Assembly (NCBI GenBank): GCA_017307755.1
Contig: JAFKGQ010000004.1
Span: forward strand, 681,366 to 745,365
Source of the DNA: Chitinophagaceae bacterium
GTDB lineage: Bacteria; Bacteroidota; Bacteroidia; Chitinophagales; Chitinophagaceae
Direction: 5' to 3'
DNA length: 64,000 nucleotides
Part shown: positions 51,223-59,027 of the stretch, one piece after another
Numbering within the stretch: the first letter of the stretch is position 1
Layout of the letters: each line of letters begins with the position of its first letter
Notes under the pieces: model-generated
Told to the model about the DNA's origin: nothing
Database searches by the model: none
What the model saw: only the letters and a program-made list of their open reading frames with translations
Position numbers and translations under genes: made by a program

Positions 51223-51683
51223 TTTTTATATGGATTTATTGTTAAGTTGGAATTATAATATTTCTTTTCCTCAGTAACTTCCTTTGTCACCCATTCCGGG
51301 AGGTCAAAAACTTCATCCTCGCTTTTCAATTCAATTTCAGCGATAAAAAGCCCAGCATTATCACCTAAGAACTCATCTACCTCCCATATTTTGTTATTAA
51401 ATTCTATGTGATACCTGATCTTTGATAGTTCGGAAGTCGAAAAATTATCTAACAACTCTTTTGCTTCAGTGATTGGTATCTCATATTCATACTCCGATCT
51501 TGTAGTACCAACAGAAACACCTTTTATAGTCAGGAATCCCGTTGTCTCGGTAAGCCGCACTCTAATTGTTTTTTGTGGATCTGTTAGCAAATAGCCTTGT
51601 CTGTAATGATGCCCGGAAGGTTTCTTCATCTCCCGCCATTTTTTTAGATCAATAAGGTATTTTCTCTCTATTTCCTTTGCCAT
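51210..51683 (-). CDS. CYTH-domain protein (class IV cyclase/triphosphatase-like)
   Basis: 157 residues. The CYTH hallmark ExExK is in KEIERKYLIDLKK at the N-terminus. Further tunnel residues lie in YRQGYLLTDPQKTIRVRLTE, YEYEIPITEAKELLDN, KIRYHIEFNNKIWEVDEFLG and FIAEIELKSEDEVFDLPEW. Small stand-alone bacterial CYTH proteins of this type usually hydrolyse inorganic triphosphate; cyclase activity is less likely. First gene of a three-gene run. Confidence 0.92.
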   Translation of the reverse strand: MAKEIERKYLIDLKKWREMKKPSGHHYRQGYLLTDPQKTIRVRLTETTGFLTIKGVSVGTTRSEYEYEIPITEAKELLDNFSTSELSKIRYHIEFNNKIWEVDEFLGDNAGLFIAEIELKSEDEVFDLPEWVTKEVTEEKKYYNSNLTINPYKNWAP

Positions 51684-51806
51684 ATTAACATGTATGTTTC
51701 ATATTTTTTGTATTTGATATTACAATATATGTAATTCATTGCAGAATTTAATGGATTTGGATACCCTCCGGGCAAATCGTAAGTTTAAACATCCAACAAC
51801 CCAACC

Positions 51807-52904
51807 ATGATACGCAGCTATCTTTTTCTATCCTTATTCGTCCTTTTCTGTCAGCTGTGTCTGGGGCAGCCGGACTCCAGACAAGTGAAGATCATCTCCG
51901 ATCTACAGAAAGAACTGACCAATGATCTAAAAAAAGACAATCTTCATGGCAGCTTGTCGGCGGCCATCGTCGAAAAAGGGAAGGTCATCTGGGCCGGAGC
52001 CTGTGGCTATGCAAGCTACGACAAGGATATTCCTGCTGACACCGGTACCATTTACCGGATCTGCTCGATCACGAAAATGTTCACTGTCACCTTGCTCATG
52101 CAACTGGTGGAAGAAGGCAAGGTCAAACTGGATGACCTTGCCGAAACTTATGTGCCGGAGATCAAACTCCTGCCGGGGTATGATAAACAGACACGCTTTA
52201 CTTTGCAACAGCTGGCTTCGCATACCTCCGGGCTTGACCGGGAACCCCAAGGCATCCCGGATCTGAGTTTTGGTCCAGTCGACAAATGGGAAGAAAAAGT
52301 ACTGGCTCTCATCCCCCATGTATCCTTTCACAGCAGCCCTGGTGAGCAATTCTCCTATTCGAATGTCGGGTTTGCCCTGCTTGGCCTGGCACTGGAGCGT
52401 GCGGCAGACAAGCCGTATGTCCAATTAGTTCAGGAGAGGATCTTTACGCCACTGAACATGAACAACAGCTTTTTCGCCGTGCCTGGCGACAAACGCGACC
52501 GGCTGGCCCCGGGTATCGAGTATCGGACGGGGATTATCAATACACAGACGCCGTTGCGACAGATAGACGGTATGGGCTACAGAGTGCCTAATGGCGGTAT
52601 CTGGTCGACACCTGTTGACCTGGCCAGATTTGAGATCGCATTTATGAACGGTACATTGATCAAGGCCGCCAGCATTCGCAAAATGCTGGAGATCCCCTCA
52701 GGGAGCAGGAGTTATGGTATGGGGATGATGATCATGCGTGACAATTCATTGACGATGATCGGGCATGACGGCTCCGACCCCGGCTATACTTCACAATTTT
52801 CCATAGACCCTAAAACGGGGAATGCGGTGATCCTGTTACGTAATTGCCGGCCGGGTGCTACAGACCTGATAAGTACGACGAGGGATGTGCTACGGCGTTT
52901 ATAA
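51807..52904 (+). CDS. Serine hydrolase (beta-lactamase/PBP4-like)
   Basis: 365 residues. Signal peptide SYLFLSLFVLFCQLCLGQ, then the beta-lactamase-like fold with SxxK in YRICSITKMFTVTLLM, YxN in QFSYSNVGFALLGLAL and HxG in MIGHDGSDPGYTSQFS. A periplasmic penicillin-binding-protein-like hydrolase or esterase; substrate unknown. Unlike the paralogue at 33674 it has no basic tail. It ends 6 bp from the convergent HxlR gene. Confidence 0.9.
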   Translation: MIRSYLFLSLFVLFCQLCLGQPDSRQVKIISDLQKELTNDLKKDNLHGSLSAAIVEKGKVIWAGACGYASYDKDIPADTGTIYRICSITKMFTVTLLMQLVEEGKVKLDDLAETYVPEIKLLPGYDKQTRFTLQQLASHTSGLDREPQGIPDLSFGPVDKWEEKVLALIPHVSFHSSPGEQFSYSNVGFALLGLALERAADKPYVQLVQERIFTPLNMNNSFFAVPGDKRDRLAPGIEYRTGIINTQTPLRQIDGMGYRVPNGGIWSTPVDLARFEIAFMNGTLIKAASIRKMLEIPSGSRSYGMGMMIMRDNSLTMIGHDGSDPGYTSQFSIDPKTGNAVILLRNCRPGATDLISTTRDVLRRL

Positions 52905-52910
52905 ACCACC

Positions 52911-53273
52911 TTACGCCTTTACTTGCGCTTTTATCTTTTTTCTGTGATTCTCACCAAATGAGATAAGTGTTTCAAGTATCCATTTTGTTTCTCTCGCATA
53001 TTCGGTAACCGCATACTCGACGGAGATCTGCTTCATTTTTCTTATCGTACGGACGATCAGCAGATTTTGTTCCAGCTCCCGAAGCTCCCGGGTAAGCACT
53101 TTTGGGCTAATATTCAATTTTTCCTGCAGGTCTTTAAAACGCAGGGGACCATGTGCAAGGGTTTTAAGGATCACAAATTTCCATTTTCCCCGAAACAACT
53201 CAACAGCATCCCTGAGCCCCAGCGCCCTCTCCTTCCAGTCGGCATTAATATCATCACATCTCAATTGTAACAT
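52911..53273 (-). CDS. HxlR family winged-helix regulator
   Basis: 120 residues: Cys6 in LQLRCDDINADWKE, ELFRGKWKFVILKTLAHGPL, RFKDLQEKLNISPKVLTREL and SVEYAVTEYARETKWIL. The N-terminal Cys lies where redox-active HxlR members have it. It is divergent (84 bp) from a quinone-oxidoreductase-like gene, repeating the HxlR-plus-reductase arrangement seen at 46.7 kb. Confidence 0.92.
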   Translation of the reverse strand: MLQLRCDDINADWKERALGLRDAVELFRGKWKFVILKTLAHGPLRFKDLQEKLNISPKVLTRELRELEQNLLIVRTIRKMKQISVEYAVTEYARETKWILETLISFGENHRKKIKAQVKA

Positions 53274-53357
53274 ACAACTTCTTTTACTTTCCTAAAGGTA
53301 ACCCATAATGATCAATCCCGGGTTTGCCAATAAATTGCCCATATAAAAGTACTACTC

Positions 53358-54308
53358 ATGAAAGCAATACAATTAGTAAATTATGGAGGGCCGGAATTAT
53401 TGACAATTAAGGAGATCCCCTTGCCTGTTTGTAAGCCGGACGAAGTACTTGTCCGGGTAGAGGCCGTGGGGCTTAATTATGTAGACACCCTCATCCGCAA
53501 AGGCAGACATCCAATATTAAAACAGTTTCCGGCCGTTATGCCCGGAGAAGTGGAAGGTATCATAGAAGATGCCGGCAAAGAGGTACGGCACCTTTATCCC
53601 GGCCAGCGTATAACCGGGTACGCCCAGGCAGGCTATGCTCAATTTGCCGTTATACCAGCCAGCGAAGTCACTTTATTACCAGAGGAACTTCCCTTGGGAA
53701 CAGGCATGCTGATACATCATCTTACGGCGCAGAACCTGCTACATCAGTCTGACGGGTATGATTCCCTGCTGATTACCGCCGCAGCCGGTGGAGTTGGGTC
53801 TTCTGTTATACGTATAGCCGGACTGAAAGGTGTCGGTACTATCATCGGGATGGCCGGCAGTGCAGATAAGGCAGGATATGTTTCATCCCTTGGCGCTACC
53901 AGTACTGTCATTTACACTGCCGGCAATTGGCTGGATCAATTGGACGCTCTCGTTGAAAAAAAGGGCATAGACCTGATACTCGATTCGGTGGGCGGCCATG
54001 TTGGCGCTGCGTTGCTGTCCCGTCTTGCCCGCGGCGGTACTATGGTAGTCTATGGCAACAGCTCAGGGCAGCCATCCATAGTGGATATGTCGGGTCTTAT
54101 CATGTCCAACACCAGGATCGTGAGTGCCAGGCTCTATTCCGCCCCCCTCACATTAAGGGAGCAATGGACGAAGGAGATCATCCAATGGATACGATCGGGT
54201 CAACTGGACGTAAAGATAACTTCGTACCCCCTGGTTGATGCAGCCCGGGCACACCAGGATATGGAAGAACGGCGAAGTATCGGCCGGTTGATACTTCAAA
54301 CATGGTGA
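53358..54308 (+). CDS. Zinc-independent MDR oxidoreductase (quinone-oxidoreductase-like)
   Basis: 316 residues. N-terminal GroES-like domain (LVNYGGPELLTIKEIPLPVC, VGLNYVDTLIRKGRHP) and a Rossmann domain with the NADPH motif TAAAGGVGSSVIRIAGLKG. The Cys/His zinc ligands of alcohol dehydrogenases are missing, as in quinone oxidoreductase (QOR). The reaction is probably NADPH-dependent one-electron or enal reduction. It is divergent from an HxlR gene that likely controls it. Confidence 0.92.
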   Translation: MKAIQLVNYGGPELLTIKEIPLPVCKPDEVLVRVEAVGLNYVDTLIRKGRHPILKQFPAVMPGEVEGIIEDAGKEVRHLYPGQRITGYAQAGYAQFAVIPASEVTLLPEELPLGTGMLIHHLTAQNLLHQSDGYDSLLITAAAGGVGSSVIRIAGLKGVGTIIGMAGSADKAGYVSSLGATSTVIYTAGNWLDQLDALVEKKGIDLILDSVGGHVGAALLSRLARGGTMVVYGNSSGQPSIVDMSGLIMSNTRIVSARLYSAPLTLREQWTKEIIQWIRSGQLDVKITSYPLVDAARAHQDMEERRSIGRLILQTW

Positions 54309-54311
54309 TGG

Positions 54312-54659
54312 TTACATCTCCACCTTTTGGATAGGGCGCACTTCAATGTTGGCATTCGATTCTAAAATAGGACAGCCTTTTGCGATTTCAATAGCCTCAT
54401 CTATATCTTTTGCCTGTACAATAGTACAACCACCAATAATTTCTCTACCCTCTCCAAAAGGCGCATCGGTTATCGTCTTTTTTCTGCCGCTAACCTGTTT
54501 GCCAATGGGCTCTAATGGTTCACTGGCTATATGCTGTCCCTTTTTATGAAGGTCGGCTACCCAATATATCAGCTTTTGTTTAAGAGCTTGTAAAGCTTCA
54601 GGCGACTGGCCTGGTTGATAAACATCGCTGCCTCTGAATAAAAGCATAAATTTTTCCAT
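54312..54659 (-). CDS. YCII-related protein
   Basis: 115 residues with the YCII fold: FMLLFRGSDVYQPGQSPEAL, GQHIASEPLEPIGKQVSG, GEGREIIGGCTIVQAKDIDE and ANIEVRPIQKVEM. The family, a dimeric alpha-beta barrel like muconolactone isomerases, has no settled function. It ends 3 bp from the convergent quinone oxidoreductase. Confidence 0.9.
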   Translation of the reverse strand: MEKFMLLFRGSDVYQPGQSPEALQALKQKLIYWVADLHKKGQHIASEPLEPIGKQVSGRKKTITDAPFGEGREIIGGCTIVQAKDIDEAIEIAKGCPILESNANIEVRPIQKVEM

Positions 54660-54809
54660 GATACATTGAAAATTTAGTTGTTATTACTTAATGACGATCG
54701 GGGTTTTAAAAGGGGACAAGTTTTTGAAAATATTTTGGTCTGTATAACATCGCGTACTTTACAGGGATTTTCAACAAATAATTATATTGCAGTAAATGCA
54801 GATAATGAT

Positions 54810-55697
54810 ATGGTCAGTAGAAGTGAAAGGGAGATGATGGAGCTAATAATAAGTGTCGCGGCAAAATACCCCGGAATTTTGTCCGTCCTGCAAGATGGAT
54901 CCAGGTCAAACCCAAATGTAAAAAAAGATATTTTTCAGGACTATGATATTATTTATGTAGTTGACAGTTTGACCCCTTTTATACAGGATCATAGCTGGAT
55001 AGATGTATTCGGACAGAGGATGATCCTGCAAATGCCGGAGGATATGGAACTGTACCCTCCATCGCCGGAATTGAAAGACGCATTTTCCTATCTTATACAG
55101 TTCATGGATGGAAATCGGATTGATCTGGTGCTTGTGCCGGTGGAGAAACTGGATTTTTTCACCAGTGATAGCCTATGTCAGGTTTTATGGGACAAAAAAG
55201 GGTTATTCCTGGATCGGCCGCTTCCAGCTCCCAGCGATAAAAGCTACATCGTTCGCCAACCCTCTTCACGGTCTTTTTCGGATTGCTGTAATGAATTCTG
55301 GTATACTAATTCCGGGTTGGCCAAAGGTTTATGGCGCGGGGAAACAACACTGATAATGGAACTATTTCATCAGGTGATTCATGAGGCGCTAAGACAGATG
55401 ATGGATTGGTATATTGGCTGTAAGCATGGGTTTGCCGTGAACCCGGGGAAGTTTGGAAAGAATTATCAACAATACCTGGAAAGTAAAATATATGATAAAT
55501 GGCTGGCTACGTATCCGGATGCTGATTTGAACAATATCTGGAATGCCGTGTATCTGACAATGACCCTATTCAGGGAGACGGCTATGTATGTAGCTGCAAG
55601 GTTAGGATACGAATATCCGGTGGCGGAAGATAGTGCCGTAACAGCCTTTATGCAGCATGTGCAGCAACTTCCGAAAGATGCAGCGCAAATCTATTGA
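54810..55697 (+). CDS. ANT(6)-like aminoglycoside 6-adenylyltransferase
   Basis: 295 residues from ATG 54810, chosen because MVSRSEREMMELIISVAAKY starts the family; the open frame continues upstream to 54678. The nucleotidyltransferase motif is VLQDGSRSNPNVKKDIFQDY with the metal-binding Asp in DYDIIYVV. The helical C-terminal part has GETTLIMELFHQVIHEALRQ and HGFAVNPGKFGKNYQQYL. This family adenylates streptomycin at position 6 in resistant bacteria. Chromosomal Bacteroidota members are numerous and may not confer resistance. Confidence 0.9.
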   Translation: MVSRSEREMMELIISVAAKYPGILSVLQDGSRSNPNVKKDIFQDYDIIYVVDSLTPFIQDHSWIDVFGQRMILQMPEDMELYPPSPELKDAFSYLIQFMDGNRIDLVLVPVEKLDFFTSDSLCQVLWDKKGLFLDRPLPAPSDKSYIVRQPSSRSFSDCCNEFWYTNSGLAKGLWRGETTLIMELFHQVIHEALRQMMDWYIGCKHGFAVNPGKFGKNYQQYLESKIYDKWLATYPDADLNNIWNAVYLTMTLFRETAMYVAARLGYEYPVAEDSAVTAFMQHVQQLPKDAAQIY

Positions 55698-55709
55698 GAA
55701 ATGACGGTC

Positions 55710-56492
55710 TTATTTGTCCAGCGAAATAATGCCTTTGTCGCCTTTCATACCAAAGGCTATCCCTGTCTCATAACGGGGGTCGGTGAGGATCGATACGACA
55801 TTTTCACCGACCTTACGAGGCGGCATGGGAGCACCGAACCCGGCCAGGTAGGTCTCGATGCTGATGCCCTTACGTTTTGCATAGGCTCCGGCCGCCTGGC
55901 GCCCCAACTCAGTATCCCCGATGATCTGCATGGGGAGAATGGCCTGGCAGCGGATGTCGAGGTCAAGCTCTCCGGCTACGGCATTGGCGTAATCCGCCAT
56001 AAACCATAGCATGCGTTTTGCACCGGCATAGCTGCCGGAAAGAGGTGATCCGTTTACCGCCGCCCCACTCGACCCTATGATCACCCGGCTGCCGCGCGGC
56101 AGCGGAAGACGGATCGCTGCCTGTAACCAGTAAAACCCGGCTTTTACATCGACATCCCATACCCGGGAGAAGTTTTCCCAGGTGAGTTCGTGAAGAGGGC
56201 TCGTTGGAGGGGTTTCTCCGGCATTGAGCACCAGCACCGAAGGGCGTATGTCGTGTAAGACGCTCCTGGCCATCTTTTCGTCGGTGACATCGCCTTGAAT
56301 AACATTGACACCAAGCCGTCGTGCAACCTCGACGAGACGACCATGATCACGCGCTACGACAGTTACGCGCGCTTGTTGCTCCACCAATGCCTCTACAATG
56401 CCGAGTCCGAGGCCACGGCTTCCGCCTGTAACGACTACAGGCTGTCCTTTTAGCGTTTCCATATCAGTTTGTTCAACTTTATTGCAGGTCAT
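55710..56492 (-). CDS. Short-chain dehydrogenase/reductase
   Basis: 260 residues, or 250 from Met11 at 56462. SDR motifs: VVVTGGSRGLGLGIVEAL, VLVLNAGETPPTSP, catalytic Ser in RVIIGSSGAAVNG and Tyr-x3-Lys in GSYAGAKRMLWFMADYA. The start at 56492 overlaps the stop of the upstream SRPBCC gene by 14 bp, so the pair is coupled. Substrate unknown. Confidence 0.9.
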   Translation of the reverse strand: MTCNKVEQTDMETLKGQPVVVTGGSRGLGLGIVEALVEQQARVTVVARDHGRLVEVARRLGVNVIQGDVTDEKMARSVLHDIRPSVLVLNAGETPPTSPLHELTWENFSRVWDVDVKAGFYWLQAAIRLPLPRGSRVIIGSSGAAVNGSPLSGSYAGAKRMLWFMADYANAVAGELDLDIRCQAILPMQIIGDTELGRQAAGAYAKRKGISIETYLAGFGAPMPPRKVGENVVSILTDPRYETGIAFGMKGDKGIISLDK

Positions 56493-56922
56493 CCAGCCCT
56501 TTACCTACGGTAATAAAGCCGTGCAAACTATTGTTTATGATCTTTGTCCATGCACTTGAGCAAGAGTCGAAGCATTCATTCTCGGGGATCAAACCCTGGT
56601 GGGTAAACCGGATTTGTGTTTTGTTCTCCTTCTTAGTGATCTCAAAACTTATTTTTGAGCCAGTCCATTCGCTCTTATCTTTTATAAAATTCAAACGACT
56701 GTCCGTGACAAGCCACACGACCCTTTTGTCAGGAACGACCTCTATCAACTTCTGTTTGCTGTAGTGGATCTCTTCATATTGATAAGTAAATTCGTCGTTT
56801 AGTTTCTTTGAACCGCCTTCAATCTCCCCCGGCCACCATCCACGGACATTATTGATGGCATCGAATACCTCTGTTGGGGTTTTATCAACTAAAATGGTTG
56901 TGGTAAAATCTTTACTAGCCAT
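56479..56922 (-). CDS. SRPBCC/AHSA1-type protein
   Basis: 147 residues from ATG 56922; upstream in-frame residues are unlike the family. Pattern: FTTTILVDKTPTEVFDAINN, RGWWPGEIEGG, KISFEITKKENKTQIRFTHQ and the closing helix CSSAWTKIINNSLHGFI. The N-terminal half matches activator of Hsp90-like START domains (NVRGWWPGEI). It is coupled to the SDR gene below by overlap. Distantly related to 28959-29408. Confidence 0.9.
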   Translation of the reverse strand: MASKDFTTTILVDKTPTEVFDAINNVRGWWPGEIEGGSKKLNDEFTYQYEEIHYSKQKLIEVVPDKRVVWLVTDSRLNFIKDKSEWTGSKISFEITKKENKTQIRFTHQGLIPENECFDSCSSAWTKIINNSLHGFITVGKGLDDLQ

Positions 56923-57085
56923 AATTTTATTTTTAGATAAGCAAGTTAGTGTCCTTATTCTGTAATAGATCGGGGTAAAATGGACTTTGTAACGGGTGGA
57001 TTTAGACAACTTGGAACCGGCAGTTTTCGATATTTTTTCTTATTTATCTGCAAATAAATCTATCTTCATAAATTGATCTATCTGA

Positions 57086-57682
57086 ATGGCGACGGACAGC
57101 GACCATATTACGCCCGAAATATTGCGTAGAATTACAGAAGGGGACGAAACCGCTTTTCGCAGACTTTTTGACCTCTATAAAGGTAGGATCTTCGACTACC
57201 TGATAGGCATTGTCAAATCCAGGGAAGTGGCGGAGGAACTTGTCATGGACATTTTTTTGAAACTATGGCTAGGTAGGGAATGGATTGCCGACATCGAACA
57301 TATTCAAGCATTTATTCAAAAAGTGGCATACAATAAAGCGATCGATTTTCTGCGTTATGCCGCCAGAAACCACAAATTGCAGCATCTCATTGCCAAAGAA
57401 ATGGCCGGTGAACTGGATCGCTCGCTGGAGATACAACTATTGGAAAAGGACTACCAAAATATAGTACAGGAAGCTGTACGCCAATTGTCCCCCCAGCGGC
57501 GCCTGGTTTATACCTTAAGCCGTGAAAAAGGTATGACCCACGACGAAATAGCCCGGGAACTCAATCTCTCTATACACACTGTAAACAACCATACCAAAGA
57601 GGCGCTGAAGGCCATAAGAGGGTTCCTGAGTAAGAATAATATACCCATTACTACCTTCCTGTTATATACACTGAGGAAATAA
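57086..57682 (+). CDS. ECF sigma factor (RNA polymerase sigma-70 family)
   Basis: 198 residues. Region 2: ETAFRRLFDLYKGRIFDYLI, EELVMDIFLKLWLGREW, HIQAFIQKVAYNKAIDFLRY. Region 4: QLSPQRRLVYTLSREKGMTH, EIARELNLSIHTVNNHTKEA. It directs transcription of the SusC/SusD genes downstream when its FecR partner (72 bp below) releases it. A Bacteroidota-type FecI-like member. AT-rich upstream leader. Confidence 0.93.
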   Translation: MATDSDHITPEILRRITEGDETAFRRLFDLYKGRIFDYLIGIVKSREVAEELVMDIFLKLWLGREWIADIEHIQAFIQKVAYNKAIDFLRYAARNHKLQHLIAKEMAGELDRSLEIQLLEKDYQNIVQEAVRQLSPQRRLVYTLSREKGMTHDEIARELNLSIHTVNNHTKEALKAIRGFLSKNNIPITTFLLYTLRK

Positions 57683-57754
57683 TTTTTCTTTTTTTTCTTT
57701 CCGGATAGCTGTTGCGCAATCTGACAATCGTCTTTATAGTATAAGCCAACTGCC

Positions 57755-58945
57755 ATGTCAAGTAACCCCATACGGCTACAATACCTTTTCAATCGGTATG
57801 TGAACAACACCTGCTCGACGGACGAGTTGAGGGAGTTTTGGCAGTTGATGGGTGAACTGTCTGAAAATGACATAGTTACGGAAGATATTAAGCATTTGTG
57901 GGAAGCGAGGAGGAACTCGCGCTATTCATCGGAGAACGTTGACTGGGACACTTTGTTTGATGAAATGATGCGTAAAGGAAAACGTCTTGAGATCAATTAT
58001 GAAAAGGTCGGCAGCAGAAGTAAACTAAAATGGATCAGGATCGTGGCTGCCGCATGTCTTTTGGGTGTCATTGTCAGCGGAGGTATCTATCTCTTTGATA
58101 TAAAAAAGACCACTGAAAAAGCGCTTCAGGCCGGCATTGTCAATGATGTTTTGCCCGGGAAGAACGGCGCTATCCTTACCCTCGATAATGGGAAACAGGT
58201 AATCCTGGACAGTTCGGGGAATGGGGTCGTTGCTCTGCAAAATGGCGCAAGGATCGAGCAGGACAGCGGAAAACTGACCTATCATAAGGACAAGACGACG
58301 GCGGCCATATCCAATAATACGATGACAACGCCTGTGGGACGCAAGTATCAGCTGACGCTTTCTGATGGAACACAAGTTTGGCTGAATGCTGCATCTTCCA
58401 TTACTTTCCCTACCACCTTTTCAGGGGACCAGAGGGTCGTATCGATCACCGGAGAAGCATACTTTGAAGTGGCCAGGGATACAAAAAAGCCTTTCCTCGT
58501 AAACGTCGATAATATGAGGGTCGAGGTGTTGGGGACAAACTTCAATATCAACGCTTACAGCGATGAGGATATTATTAAGACAACGCTCCTGCAGGGGTCT
58601 GTAAAAGTTAAAAAGGGGGGAAATGAGCAATTGTTGTTGCCCGGACAGCAAGCTCAATTGGATAAAGACAATAAATTCAGGCTTATTACCGACGTAGACA
58701 TGGATCTCGAAATGGCCTGGAAGAATGACGAATTCTATTTTAAATACGCCGATCTGAGAACAGTGATGCGCCAGCTTTCCCGTTGGTACGACCTGGAAAT
58801 AATATATGAGAATGGAGCTCCGCTAGACAAACATTTCGAAGGTGAGATACCTATGAATACCATGCTTTCACAGGTGTTGGACGTTTTGGGAAAAAACAAT
58901 GTCCATTTCCATCTGCAAGGAAAAAAACTGACCGTTCTACCTTAG
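57755..58945 (+). CDS. FecR-family anti-sigma factor
   Basis: 396 residues. A cytoplasmic N-terminal sigma-binding region (YLFNRYVNNTCSTDELREFW) and one membrane helix near residue 95 (KWIRIVAAACLLGVIVSGGI) are followed by a periplasmic FecR domain (NTMTTPVGRKYQLTLSDGTQ, EAYFEVARDTKKPFLVNVD, LGTNFNINAYSDEDIIKTTL) and a C-terminal DUF4974-type region (DLRTVMRQLSRWYDLEI, FEGEIPMNTMLSQVLDVLG). It receives the signal from the STN domain of the receptor below and controls the sigma factor above. Confidence 0.94.
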   Translation: MSSNPIRLQYLFNRYVNNTCSTDELREFWQLMGELSENDIVTEDIKHLWEARRNSRYSSENVDWDTLFDEMMRKGKRLEINYEKVGSRSKLKWIRIVAAACLLGVIVSGGIYLFDIKKTTEKALQAGIVNDVLPGKNGAILTLDNGKQVILDSSGNGVVALQNGARIEQDSGKLTYHKDKTTAAISNNTMTTPVGRKYQLTLSDGTQVWLNAASSITFPTTFSGDQRVVSITGEAYFEVARDTKKPFLVNVDNMRVEVLGTNFNINAYSDEDIIKTTLLQGSVKVKKGGNEQLLLPGQQAQLDKDNKFRLITDVDMDLEMAWKNDEFYFKYADLRTVMRQLSRWYDLEIIYENGAPLDKHFEGEIPMNTMLSQVLDVLGKNNVHFHLQGKKLTVLP

Positions 58946-59027
58946 TCCTACAATTTATTGGGGTTATTTATATCGACGTTCCACAACGATGGGAAACTAT
59001 TGCTCATTCATAATAACCAAAACGAGA

